A stretch of 44,687 nucleotides of DNA, from the NCBI GenBank assembly GCA_902469555.1, contig CABRDB010000043.1:1-44687 (forward strand), written 5' to 3'. Below the pieces are notes generated by a model. That model was not told the origin of the DNA and did no database searches. It worked only from the letters and a program-made list of their open reading frames with translations. The stretch is from an uncultured Collinsella sp. (GTDB lineage Bacteria > Actinomycetota > Coriobacteriia > Coriobacteriales > Coriobacteriaceae). Below are positions 1-7,793 of the stretch, piece by piece. The translations under genes and the position numbers were made by a program. Numbering within the stretch: position 1 is the stretch's first letter; each line of letters opens with the position of its first letter.

Positions 1-120
1 CGGGCGTTAAGCAAACGCGAAAGCGTTTGTAGCCCGTGGGCGAAAAGCCGCCAGGCTTTGAAGCCGGAGGGCATGCGTAGCATGCCCGGACATCCCCAGC
101 TCTCCGCCAGTACGAATTTA
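1..120. other. Hairpin-rich non-coding window edge
   Basis: No gene is recognised here. The sequence has a nested stem (CGGGC at 1-5 with GCCCG at 32-36, enclosing CAAACGC/GCGTTTG around a GAAA loop) and a perfect 8-bp hairpin with a GTA loop (69-76 with 80-87). The stretch at about 94-112, reading ATCCCCAGCTCTCCGCCA, resembles the 3' end of a serine tRNA, but no T-loop or 5' half is present. It could be the tail of a structured RNA or of an intergenic repeat whose start lies outside the window. Confidence 0.4.
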
Positions 121-123
121 AAG

Positions 124-150
124 AAGGGCCCCATTTGGGGCCCTTTTTTT
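124..150 (+). terminator. Rho-independent terminator, probably bidirectional
   Basis: A nine-base-pair stem AAGGGCCCC/GGGGCCCTT with an ATTT loop is followed by seven T residues. It would end transcription entering from the left edge. The stem is symmetric, so it may also act on leftward transcripts. Confidence 0.8.
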
Positions 151-151
151 G

Positions 152-188
152 TGTGGAGAAAGGAGGCTGGGGATTCGAACCCTCAAAA
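152..188 (-). other. tRNA T-arm-like remnant
   Basis: Read on the minus strand this contains GGGTTCGAATCCCC, a good match to a tRNA T-arm, followed by AGCCTCCTTTCTCC in the place of an acceptor 3' strand. The bases GAAAGGAGGC at about 209-218 can pair with GCCTCCTTTC, giving a ten-base-pair acceptor-like stem. There is no anticodon arm, so this is not a functional tRNA. It may be a relic or chance. Confidence 0.3.
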
Positions 189-213
189 AAAGAGGCATCC
201 TTTCGGACGCCTC
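185..213 (-). terminator. Terminator of the D,D-carboxypeptidase gene
   Basis: On the minus strand GAGGCGTCC, a GAAA tetraloop and GGATGCCTC form a nine-base-pair stem with one G-U pair, followed by seven T residues. It lies about 30 bases beyond the stop codon of the minus-strand gene at 242. Confidence 0.85.
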
Positions 214-241
214 CTTTCAGTGGGCTGATTATTCTTGCGCT

Positions 242-1582
242 CTACACCTCAGGAGCCTTGGCGACGGTCTCGCTCTCTGCCGCAAGTGGGCGGTTGTCGA
301 TGCGGCGGCCCAAGCGATCGAGCTTCACGAGCAGCCATTCAATGGGATTCGGCCCCGAGCCTTCCTCGTCGGCAACCAAATCCACGACGGCAATCTTGGT
401 GCCATCCTGCTTGAGTGTAACGCTGCCTACCTTGTCGCCCACATGCACCGTGCCCGAAAGATCGTCGTAGCTAACCTTTTCGGTCACCTCGCCGGCAAGA
501 GAAAACACGGTCGCTTGCGCCGTGGGATCGGCGAGCGTGGCGTCGATTGTCTTGTCCGTCCAATCTGTCTGGCTAATGCGTGCCATAAGCGGGTTGCCGT
601 TGGCGGTCTTTTCCTGCGTGTTGGCGATCGCGACCGTGACCTTGTGGCCGTAGTACCAATTGGCAAGGGTTGCGGTATCGGTAAAGCGCTGGTCGGTGGT
701 GGTGGAGTTCAAAACGACGGTGTAGATCTCGTCGCCGTCGCGGTTGTAGGCGCTCGTAAAGCAATAGCCCGCGTCGTCGGTGGTGCCGGTCTTGCCGCCG
801 ATGTTGCCATCTTGGCCCAGCAAATAGTTATGCGTGTCCATGGAATGCGAATGGTCGGTGCCGTCGGCGCCCGTGACCTCGATCCAGGAATCCTCGCTCG
901 CTACGACCTCGCGGATCGTGTCGTTTTTCATGGCCTCCTGCATCATCAGCGCCACGTCATGTGCGGTTGAGTGCATATCGCCAGCCCACTCATCAAAGTC
1001 CAGACCATGCGGGTTTTCAAAAAGCGTACCGGTGCAGCCGAGCTTCTTAGCGCGCTCGTTCATGGCCTTCACAAATGTGGCCTCGGCGTCTTTGGTCTTA
1101 GGGTCGATCTTCTTGCCCACATATTCGGCGAGCACGATGGCGGCGTCGTTGCCCGAGGGAATCATCAGGCCGCGCAGTGCCTGCTCCACGGTAAGCTCGT
1201 CGCCTTCGAGCAAGCCGGCGGTCGAATTACCCACGGTGGCTGCGGCGTTGCTTACCGTGACCTTCTCGTCCATCTTGCAATTCTCGACGGTTAGGATCGC
1301 GGTCATGACCTTGGTGATCGAGGCGATCTTGACCTGCTCATCGGCGCCACGGGCATAGTAGACGGTGCCGTCTTTGCCCATGACGAGGGCATTGGTCGCA
1401 TCGATATCGGGCAGGTTTTCGGCCGTGATGCCGCGCGCATCGGCGGTTTTGCCGCAAACATTGTCGGTCGTGAGCACTTGGGCGCCGGCGACGGTGGGCA
1501 CGCCAGCGGCAAGGGCGATAGCGCAGACAAAGCCGGCGGCAAGCTGGGCTGAGCGCTTTGCAAAAGAGGTGAGGGACTTCAC
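242..1582 (-). CDS. dacA: D-alanyl-D-alanine carboxypeptidase, PBP5/DacA type
   Basis: This serine peptidase should trim the terminal D-Ala from peptidoglycan stem pentapeptides at the outer face of the membrane. With the GTG start at 1582 the protein has 446 residues. A signal peptide covers about residues 1-35 (hydrophobic AAGFVCAIALAAG). The penicillin-binding triad is complete: SITK at 88-91, SGN at 143-145 and KTG at 264-266. A C-terminal PBP5-like domain ends in an amphipathic segment (IEWLLVKLDRLGRRI) that could anchor it to the membrane. I chose the GTG because it places the signal peptide at the N-terminus and lies about 40 bases after a TATACT -10 box. The frame stays open upstream to 1693, but that extension is not signal-like. 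The gene is divergent from a VanRS-like pair, which may regulate it (inference). Confidence 0.9.
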   Translation of the reverse strand: MKSLTSFAKRSAQLAAGFVCAIALAAGVPTVAGAQVLTTDNVCGKTADARGITAENLPDIDATNALVMGKDGTVYYARGADEQVKIASITKVMTAILTVENCKMDEKVTVSNAAATVGNSTAGLLEGDELTVEQALRGLMIPSGNDAAIVLAEYVGKKIDPKTKDAEATFVKAMNERAKKLGCTGTLFENPHGLDFDEWAGDMHSTAHDVALMMQEAMKNDTIREVVASEDSWIEVTGADGTDHSHSMDTHNYLLGQDGNIGGKTGTTDDAGYCFTSAYNRDGDEIYTVVLNSTTTDQRFTDTATLANWYYGHKVTVAIANTQEKTANGNPLMARISQTDWTDKTIDATLADPTAQATVFSLAGEVTEKVSYDDLSGTVHVGDKVGSVTLKQDGTKIAVVDLVADEEGSGPNPIEWLLVKLDRLGRRIDNRPLAAESETVAKAPEV

Positions 1583-1621
1583 GGATTTCGCTTTCGACGG
1601 GATGGTCTCTTCTGGAACTAG

Positions 1622-1627
1622 AGTATA
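1622..1627 (-). promoter_or_regulatory. Candidate -10 box of dacA
   Basis: TATACT on the minus strand lies about 40 bases upstream of the GTG at 1582. At 17-bp spacing the -35 position reads TGATCG, a weak match. The box supports the downstream GTG start. Confidence 0.5.
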
Positions 1628-1753
1628 TCGTTTGCCGGCGTCGGCGATCATCGCGTGCGTGCGTGGCCCACATCCGCGCCCGAACGGGCACAAGGGTGCT
1701 TAAGGCCGACTTAATCACCCACGCTTGTTGTGTGTGGCATGCGTCGCCTCGGG

Positions 1754-1759
1754 CATAAT
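1754..1759 (+). promoter_or_regulatory. Candidate -10 box of the VanR-like regulator gene
   Basis: CATAAT lies 20 bases before the ATG at 1780. No good -35 box is visible at 17 bp. The ribosome binding site GAGAGGAG (1767-1774) follows directly, so the leader would be very short. Confidence 0.45.
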
Positions 1760-1779
1760 GGAGCGCGAGAGGAGCACGC

Positions 1780-2475
1780 ATGAACGAGCGCATTTTGGTA
1801 GTTGATGACGAAAAGGCCATCGCCGACTTGGTTGGTATCTACCTTACAAAAGAGGGCTTTGATGTCCAGATTGCCTATAGCGGGGCCGATGCCGCCAAGG
1901 CAATCTTGGAGCAGGAGTTCGATCTGGCGCTGCTGGATGTCATGCTGCCCGATATCGATGGGTTTGAGCTGCTGCGTACAATCCGTTCCAGCCATACCTA
2001 TCCCGTGATCATGCTGACGGCGCGCGATGCCCAGCAAGACAAGATCGAGGGCCTTTCGCTTGGCGCGGACGATTACGTGGTTAAGCCGTTCCGTCCGCTG
2101 GAGCTCATCGCGCGCGTGCACGCTCAACTTCGCCGCTACACCAGCTACGGTAGCCGTGCACAGGCGGCCGAGTCGCCGACCATTCAGCTCGACGGCCTGG
2201 AGATCAACCGCGATGCTCGTTCCGTGACAGTGGACGGTTCACCGGTTCGCCTCACGCCCATCGAGTATTCCATCTTGCTGTATCTGGTCGAGCATCGCGG
2301 CAGCGTGGCGGCCGTGGAGGACCTGTTCCGCGCGGTGTGGAACGAGGACTTTATGCCCGGCTCCAACAATACGGTGATGGTGCACATTCGCCACCTGCGC
2401 GAAAAGATCGGCGACGACGCACAAAAGCCGCGCTTTATCAAAAACGTCTGGGGCGTCGGCTACATAATCGAATAG
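1780..2475 (+). CDS. OmpR/PhoB-family response regulator, VanR-like
   Basis: A 231-residue two-domain transcription factor. The receiver domain (about 1-115) carries the acidic pair DD at 9-10, the phosphoacceptor Asp53 in LLDVMLPD and Lys102 in VKPF. The C-terminal winged helix (about 130-231) ends in the usual NVWGVGYIIE. The start ATG has a clear GAGAGGAG Shine-Dalgarno sequence. The gene is followed after 25 bases by its probable partner histidine kinase, whose H-box is of the VanS type. No vanHAX genes are present, so glycopeptide resistance cannot be claimed. Control of cell-wall genes such as the divergent dacA is plausible but inferred. Confidence 0.88.
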   Translation: MNERILVVDDEKAIADLVGIYLTKEGFDVQIAYSGADAAKAILEQEFDLALLDVMLPDIDGFELLRTIRSSHTYPVIMLTARDAQQDKIEGLSLGADDYVVKPFRPLELIARVHAQLRRYTSYGSRAQAAESPTIQLDGLEINRDARSVTVDGSPVRLTPIEYSILLYLVEHRGSVAAVEDLFRAVWNEDFMPGSNNTVMVHIRHLREKIGDDAQKPRFIKNVWGVGYIIE

Positions 2476-2500
2476 CGCCTTTGATGGTGGGGAAGTGGAT

Positions 2501-3739
2501 ATGACAAAAGACGATAGGCAGGCATTCGAGGTGCCCGATCGACTCTTTGAATACGTGAGGTCGGTCGTCGACAACCGCGCGCTTGCAACGGTGCTGCTCT
2601 TTTTGCTGAGCCTGCTGCTGATTGGCATCGATAACATCGCCGGAATCTTGGCGGTGCTGCTTATCGGCTTTTTGCTGATCGATCGATTTGAGATCGTTCG
2701 CCGCTGCGTGGTGATTGGCGGCGCCGCGTGGGCCATGACGTTGGCGATTGGCGCCATGGCGCTCGGCGGCATTGAAGGGCCGGTGCTGTTCGATGCCGGC
2801 TTTGTATTCAACATGCTTGGCTTTGTGCTGGCGCTTGCCGTGTGCGTGCTGTTCTTGTGCGGCCGCGCCCTGTACTACCAGGGCTACGAGCAGGGCGAGC
2901 AGCATGCCGATTGTGTGCTGGCCGCTCGTATTCAAGATCGCCTGATCGATCACCCCGACACCTGGGACAACATTGACGGCGACTTCTTGGAGGTCGAGGG
3001 CGCCCTTAACCGCGTGCGTGACCGTGAGCACAAGGTGCAGCAAGCTCTGCGTGACGAGTCTCATCGCAAGGACGATTTGGTCACGTACTTGGCACATGAC
3101 CTACGCACCCCGCTTGCCAGTGTGGTGGGCTATCTTTCGCTGCTGCAAGAGGCTCCCGAGCTGCCGGTTGAGCAACGTGCGCACTTTACGGGCGTGGCGC
3201 TCGACAAGGCGCACCGGCTCGATGCACTCATCGAAGAGTTCTTCGATATCACGCGCTTTGACTTCCACGATATCGTGCTCACGCGCGGCTATGTTGATCT
3301 GGGGTTGCTGCTGGCTCAGGTGGCTGACGAGTTCTATCCCATCCTCAACGAGCAGCATAAGGAAGCCCAAGTTGATATTCGCGAGGACCTGACGGTGCTC
3401 GTGGATGGCGACAAGATGGCTCGCGTGTTCAACAACATCATGAAAAACGCCGTTGCCTATAGCTATGAGGGCTCGACCATCACGATCGAGGCCAGACGCC
3501 GGGACGGCGGTGGCGTGCGCGTGCGCTTTATCAATCAGGGCGATCCCATCCCTGAGGCAAAGCTCAAGGTGATCTTTGAGAAGTTCTATCGCCTGGATGC
3601 GGCGCGTGCGACCAATCGCGGCGGCGCTGGACTGGGGCTTGCCATCGCCAAGGAGATCGTATGCGCGCACGGCGGTACCGTTGCATGTGAATCGACGCCC
3701 GAACACACGATATTCACCATCGAGCTGCCCGCCGCATAG
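2501..3739 (+). CDS. Membrane histidine kinase, VanS-like H-box
   Basis: The 412-residue protein has four predicted membrane segments packed into about residues 26-125, with almost no extracytoplasmic loop. Next comes a linker and a dimerisation domain with the H-box LAHDLRTPLASVVGYL, where His199 is the phosphoacceptor. The ATPase domain has an N box (NNIMKNAVAYS), a G1-like GDPIPE and the G2 box GGAGLGLAIAKEIV. I prefer ATG 2501 over GTG 2495 because GGGGAAG then sits five bases upstream. It forms an operon with the preceding regulator. Classical VanS has two membrane passes around an outer sensor loop. This one looks like an intramembrane sensor. Confidence 0.87.
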   Translation: MTKDDRQAFEVPDRLFEYVRSVVDNRALATVLLFLLSLLLIGIDNIAGILAVLLIGFLLIDRFEIVRRCVVIGGAAWAMTLAIGAMALGGIEGPVLFDAGFVFNMLGFVLALAVCVLFLCGRALYYQGYEQGEQHADCVLAARIQDRLIDHPDTWDNIDGDFLEVEGALNRVRDREHKVQQALRDESHRKDDLVTYLAHDLRTPLASVVGYLSLLQEAPELPVEQRAHFTGVALDKAHRLDALIEEFFDITRFDFHDIVLTRGYVDLGLLLAQVADEFYPILNEQHKEAQVDIREDLTVLVDGDKMARVFNNIMKNAVAYSYEGSTITIEARRRDGGGVRVRFINQGDPIPEAKLKVIFEKFYRLDAARATNRGGAGLGLAIAKEIVCAHGGTVACESTPEHTIFTIELPAA

Positions 3740-3842
3740 CCAGTGTGCCCTTACAAACACTTGACAATGCGCTCACGTGCATATGAGCCGCGATTCCTAC
3801 TATCGATACTGCTGAATTGATATCGATGTGGAGGTATGCGGT

Positions 3843-4718
3843 ATGACGGCTGCTGCGGCTGTGGAGCCCACGGAGCTTGAAGAACTCATGAAAGCGCAGG
3901 CCGAGGCCGCGCACGAGCGCGAGGTTGGGGATGCGACTCGCCCCACGGCAGAGGATCTTGCCGCCTCGCCGACGCGCATCGATGTCGAGGGCCTCGACCT
4001 GTTCTATGGCGACCATCATGCGCTCAAGGACGTGAATATCAAGATCCGCGACAAGCAGATCACCTCGTTCATCGGGCCTTCGGGCTGCGGAAAGTCCACG
4101 TTGCTGCGCTGCTTTAACCGCATGAACGACGGCATCAAGGATTGCCGCATCGAGGGCAAGATTGCGCTCGATGGTCAAGATATCCTGGGCGATTACGACA
4201 TCTGCCGTTTGCGCCAGCGCGTGGGCATGGTGTTCCAGCGCCCCAACCCGTTTCCCATGAGCATCTACGACAACGTCGCCTATGGGCCGCGCGGCATGGG
4301 CGTGCGCGATCGCGCTGTGCTGGATGGGCTGGTCGAGGATTCCCTTCGTCGCGCTGCGCTATGGGATGAGGTCAAGGACAAGCTCAAGGAGTCGGGCCTG
4401 GGTCTTTCGGGTGGACAGCAGCAGCGCCTGTGCATCGCCCGCGCACTTGCCGTGCAGCCCGACATTCTGCTGATGGACGAGCCGACCTCGGCACTCGACC
4501 CTGTGTCGACGCTGGTGGTGGAGCAGCTGGCCTGCGAGCTCAAAGAGACCTGCACGCTCGTGGTCGTTACGCACAATATGCAGCAGGCGGCGCGTATCTC
4601 CGATTCGGTCGCATTCTTTTTGCTGGGTGAGCTGGTGGAGCACGCGCCCACCGCGCAACTCTTCAAGAATCCGACCGATCCGCGCACGGCGGATTATTTG
4701 ACGGGGCGTTTTGGCTGA
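3843..4718 (+). CDS. pstB: Phosphate ABC transporter ATP-binding protein
   Basis: This is the ATPase that energises the PstSCAB phosphate importer on the cytoplasmic face. Walker A is GPSGCGKST, the Q-loop region reads [16 protein letters not shown] (typical of PstB), the signature is LSGGQQQR and Walker B is [12 protein letters not shown]. An acidic Ala/Glu-rich N-terminal extension of about 40 residues precedes the ABC domain, making the protein longer (291 residues) than the usual 250-260. ATG 3843 is preferred because GGAGG ends eight bases before it. No pstS, pstC, pstA or phoU lies nearby, so the permease must be encoded elsewhere if it exists. A PhoP/PhoR-like pair follows at once, consistent with phosphate control. 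Confidence 0.92.
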   Translation: MTAAAAVEPTELEELMKAQAEAAHEREVGDATRPTAEDLAASPTRIDVEGLDLFYGDHHALKDVNIKIRDKQITSFIGPSGCGKSTLLRCFNRMNDGIKDCRIEGKIALDGQDILGDYDICRLRQRVGMVFQRPNPFPMSIYDNVAYGPRGMGVRDRAVLDGLVEDSLRRAALWDEVKDKLKESGLGLSGGQQQRLCIARALAVQPDILLMDEPTSALDPVSTLVVEQLACELKETCTLVVVTHNMQQAARISDSVAFFLLGELVEHAPTAQLFKNPTDPRTADYLTGRFG

Positions 4719-4729
4719 TACCATCTAGT

Positions 4730-4752
4730 AAAGGTACCTTTAGGGTTAAGAT
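4730..4752 (+). promoter_or_regulatory. Palindrome and -10 box before the PhoP-like gene
   Basis: The perfect 12-base palindrome AAAGGTACCTTT (4730-4741) is followed by TAAGAT (4747-4752), a good -10 hexamer, and by the ATG at 4783. The palindrome would overlap the promoter spacer and could be an operator. This is inference from position only. Confidence 0.4.
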
Positions 4753-4782
4753 GCGGTCATGCCGGCCGCAAAGGGGTTCAAC

Positions 4783-5511
4783 ATGATCTATTACGTCGAG
4801 GACGATGACAACATCAGGGATTTGACGGTCTATGCGCTGCGCAAGCAGGGGATTGAGGCCGAAGGCTTTTCGTGCGACGGTGAGTTTAAGGCTGCCGTGG
4901 CGCGACGGGTACCCGATGCCGTCCTGCTCGACATCATGCTGCCCGATACCGATGGCTTGGCGATTATGCGTCGACTGCGTGCCGATCGCCTGACGGCGAC
5001 GGTGCCCATCATGATGCTTACCGCCAAGGATACCGAGCTCGACAAGGTGATGGCGCTCGATGGCGGTGCCGACGATTACCTGACTAAGCCGTTTTCGCTC
5101 ATGGAGCTCGCCAGCCGCTGCCGCGCACTGCTGCGTCGCGGCGGCATGGTCAAACAGGCAAGCGATGTGCTCAGCGTGGGCGACATCGTGCTCTCGCCCA
5201 GCCATCGTGAGGTGACTGTTGCCGGCGAGTCGCTTAAGCTCACCCTGCGCGAGTTCGACCTGCTCGAGTACCTCATGCGCAAGCCCGGCGTGGTCTTTAC
5301 CCGCGAGTCGTTGCTGCAGAGCGTGTGGGGCTGGGACTTCGACGGCGGTTCGCGCACCGTTGACGTGCACGTGCAGACGCTTCGCCAAAAACTGGGCGAG
5401 CATGCCAGCGCCATCGAGACCGTGCGCGGCGTGGGCTACCGCTTGGCCGAGCCTTCTGCCGGTGATGGTGCCGAAGGTGACGACACCGCGGCCACCGCAT
5501 CGGAGGAGTAA
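4783..5511 (+). CDS. phoP: OmpR/PhoB-family response regulator, PhoP-like
   Basis: A 242-residue regulator. The receiver domain has EDDD at 6-9, Asp50 in LLDIMLPD as phosphoacceptor and the conserved Lys in LTKPF. A winged-helix DNA-binding domain follows, containing RESLLQSVWGWDF and ending in ETVRGVGYRLAEP. A short Ala/Glu-rich tail ends the protein. ATG 4783 is chosen because AAAGGGG lies six bases upstream; an upstream ATG at 4759 has no such site. The gene follows pstB and precedes a kinase by three bases, so it is likely the phosphate-starvation regulator. The symbol is by context and family, not proven. Confidence 0.85.
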   Translation: MIYYVEDDDNIRDLTVYALRKQGIEAEGFSCDGEFKAAVARRVPDAVLLDIMLPDTDGLAIMRRLRADRLTATVPIMMLTAKDTELDKVMALDGGADDYLTKPFSLMELASRCRALLRRGGMVKQASDVLSVGDIVLSPSHREVTVAGESLKLTLREFDLLEYLMRKPGVVFTRESLLQSVWGWDFDGGSRTVDVHVQTLRQKLGEHASAIETVRGVGYRLAEPSAGDGAEGDDTAATASEE

Positions 5512-5514
5512 CCC

Positions 5515-6939
5515 GTGGTCTTCGCCCCCCAGGGAAAACATACGCTGTCGCACCGCGTTTTTGTGACGATCTTTGTCTGCGCCATGGCGGTTATCGTGGC
5601 GTTTACGGTGCTGGGTGCGTTCTTTGTGCAAAACACCTTGGCGGATGCCACGAGTGCCAACCTGGCGCAAGAAACCGAGCTCATTGCTGCCGCCCTCGAC
5701 GAGCAGCAGGAGCCCATCCCGTTCTTGCGTAGCCTCGATCGAGAGGACTTGCGCATCACGCTGATTAACAAGGATGGATCGGTTGCCTACGACAACGAGG
5801 CGTCGCCTTCCACACTGCCCAACCATGGCGATCGCCCCGAGGTCATCGAGGCCTTTGAGAGTGGTTCGGGTTCCGCGGAGCGCGCAAGCTCTACGCTCGA
5901 CGAGATTATGCTGTATCGCGCCGTCGCCCTTGATAACGGCCAGGTTGTCCGCTTGGCGCAGGCCCAGCCTGGCGTTGCGGCGATTTTGCTGTCGATGGTG
6001 GCGCCGATGCTGCTTATCGCAGCAGCGGGTGCGGTACTCTCGTTTTTTATGGCGCGCCGCGAGTCCCGTGCCATCATCGCGCCTTTGCAAGAGGTGGATT
6101 TGGACCACCCACGCCGTAGCTATGAGCACGCCTATGCCGAGATGGTCCCCATGCTTGAGCGTATTGAGTCGCAGCGCCAGGAGCTCAAGCGCCAAATGGC
6201 GGTGCTGGCGGACAACGACCGTATGCGCCGCGAGTTCACGGCGAATATCACCCATGAGCTCAAGACGCCGCTTACGGCGATTTCGGGCTATGCCGAGCTC
6301 ATCGCAAACGGCATGGTCGAGGGCGAGGGCGACCTGCGCAACTTTGGCGGTCGCATCTATCGTGAGGCGGGCCGCTTGGCAGCGCTTGTCAACGATATCC
6401 TTACGCTGTCTAACTTGGACGAGGCCGAGCGTGCAGCTGAGGGCGAGGCGGTGCCCATTGGGTCCACGGAGCCTATTGAGCTCTCGCGTGCCATCTACGC
6501 GGTCGAGCAGCGTCTTGAACAGGTCGCCCGTCAGGCGAATGTGACGATAAGTCATGAGACCAAGCCTGTGGTCATCGAGGGCGTGTCGCGCTTGATTGAC
6601 GAGCTCATCTATAATCTGGCAAGCAACGCCATCCGCTACAATCGACCCGGCGGTACGGTTACGCTGCAGTGCGGCACCAACGACGAAGGCCATCCGTTCC
6701 TTGCGGTCGCCGACACGGGAATCGGTATCGCGCCTGAAGAACAGGGCAAGGTATTTGAGCGGTTCTATCGCGTGGACAAGAGTAGGTCCAAGGCACGCGG
6801 CGGAACCGGTCTGGGGCTTGCCATTGTCAAGCATGCGGCCCTGTATCATCACGCCACGCTCGATCTGTCGAGCGAGTTGGGCGTGGGAACCACCATTACG
6901 GTGACGTTTCCTATACAGCAGGACGAGCCATTCGCATAG
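5515..6939 (+). CDS. phoR: Sensor histidine kinase, PhoR-like
   Basis: A 474-residue membrane kinase. There is one membrane segment at about 16-38, an extracytoplasmic sensor region of about 115 residues, and a second membrane segment at about 155-180. The H-box FTANITHELKTPLTAISGYA has His247 as phosphoacceptor. The ATPase domain has NLASNAIRYN, DTGIGIAPEEQGKVFERFYR and GGTGLGLAIVKH. The GTG start lies three bases after the upstream stop, with GGAGGAG at 5502-5508, so the two genes are translationally linked. It is the presumed partner of the preceding PhoP-like regulator. Confidence 0.87.
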   Translation: MVFAPQGKHTLSHRVFVTIFVCAMAVIVAFTVLGAFFVQNTLADATSANLAQETELIAAALDEQQEPIPFLRSLDREDLRITLINKDGSVAYDNEASPSTLPNHGDRPEVIEAFESGSGSAERASSTLDEIMLYRAVALDNGQVVRLAQAQPGVAAILLSMVAPMLLIAAAGAVLSFFMARRESRAIIAPLQEVDLDHPRRSYEHAYAEMVPMLERIESQRQELKRQMAVLADNDRMRREFTANITHELKTPLTAISGYAELIANGMVEGEGDLRNFGGRIYREAGRLAALVNDILTLSNLDEAERAAEGEAVPIGSTEPIELSRAIYAVEQRLEQVARQANVTISHETKPVVIEGVSRLIDELIYNLASNAIRYNRPGGTVTLQCGTNDEGHPFLAVADTGIGIAPEEQGKVFERFYRVDKSRSKARGGTGLGLAIVKHAALYHHATLDLSSELGVGTTITVTFPIQQDEPFA

Positions 6940-6964
6940 CGATATAACATAGATATTGATGCAG

Positions 6965-6998
6965 ACGCCGCATTTGACTTTCGGGTGCGGCGTTGTTG
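6965..6998 (+). terminator. Hairpin terminator after phoR
   Basis: ACGCCGCA (6965-6972) pairs with TGCGGCGT (6986-6993), followed by the modest T-rich stretch TGTTGTG. It is 26 bases beyond the phoR stop. A second small hairpin, ACAGG/CCTGT with an AGAG loop, lies at about 7030-7043. The rest of the 195-base gap holds only weak promoter-like AT-rich sequence before the next gene. Confidence 0.55.
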
Positions 6999-7134
6999 TG
7001 CAATTTTACGATTGCTTCCGACATTTTTACAGGAGAGCCTGTTTCTTATGTATAGAGTTTGGTCTCGGTAAAAAGATGCGATAACATACGGACAGTTTTG
7101 TCAATCCGAACTGGGGAAATGAAAGGCAAGCTGC

Positions 7135-7791
7135 ATGACCCTTCTCGAACTGTTCCGGCTGCTGAAGAAGCACCTTCAGCTGGTCATCACCCTTCCGGTG
7201 GTCTGCGCGATCGCCATGGGCATCGTGTCCTTCGTTGCGATGGACAACACCTATACCGCGACGACGAGCATGTACATTCTCGCCAAGACCGACGATAGCG
7301 GTCAGATGAGCTACAACGATCTCTCGGCGAGTCAGATGCTTTCCAACGATATCGCCACGCTGCTGGATAGCGATAGCGTTAAGAGCGGCGCAGCCAATGA
7401 ACTGGGCCTCACCGATCTGGATGACTACAAGGTGTCTGTTTCCTCCGAGACCACCACGCGTGTCATTACGCTTTCGGTTACCGGCACCGATGCCAAGGAG
7501 ACGGCTAAGGTCGCAAAGGCCATGGCCAGCTCGGTGAGTACGGTCGCTCAGAACGTCGGCGCTGCCCAGAGCATCAACGTTATCGACGAGGCTAAGACCC
7601 CCGAAGCCCCCAGCGGTCCCAAGCGTATGCTGTACGTTGCTGTCGCGTTCCTCGCCGGTATCTTTATCGCAGTTGCCTATGTCGTTTTGGCAGACATGCT
7701 CAATACCCGCATCCGCGGTGCCGAAGAGGCAGAAGAGCTCCTGGGCATTCCCGTTGTTGGCCGAATTCCGGCTATGAAAGGTGGTAAATAG
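7135..7791 (+). CDS. Polysaccharide chain-length determinant (Wzz/CapA-type activator)
   Basis: A 218-residue inner-membrane protein of the Wzz family as found in Gram-positive capsule loci (CpsC/CapA/YveK). One membrane helix lies at about 16-38 and a second at about 163-187, enclosing an extracytoplasmic domain. The second helix is followed by a short cytoplasmic tail with RIRGAEEAEELLGIPVVGRIP. In such systems this tail activates a separate tyrosine kinase, and that kinase gene follows after two bases. The start has AAAGG at about nine bases. It is the first gene of a three-gene operon. Confidence 0.85.
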   Translation: MTLLELFRLLKKHLQLVITLPVVCAIAMGIVSFVAMDNTYTATTSMYILAKTDDSGQMSYNDLSASQMLSNDIATLLDSDSVKSGAANELGLTDLDDYKVSVSSETTTRVITLSVTGTDAKETAKVAKAMASSVSTVAQNVGAAQSINVIDEAKTPEAPSGPKRMLYVAVAFLAGIFIAVAYVVLADMLNTRIRGAEEAEELLGIPVVGRIPAMKGGK

Positions 7792-7793
7792 GC

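Noticed and set aside
150..220. Possible tRNA gene on the minus strand
   Set aside because: Only a T-arm-like sequence and an acceptor-like stem are present. There is no anticodon arm and the space is taken by a terminator.
1780..3739. Vancomycin resistance operon
   Set aside because: The pair is VanRS-like, but no vanH, vanA/B ligase or vanX gene lies nearby. The neighbouring carboxypeptidase is PBP5-type, not VanY-type.
4663..6852. Very long antisense open frame opposite phoP and phoR
   Set aside because: It lies opposite two well-supported genes, has His/Arg-rich composition without domains, and results from high G+C codon structure. The same holds for antisense frames opposite htpG, ppc, aspS and feoB.
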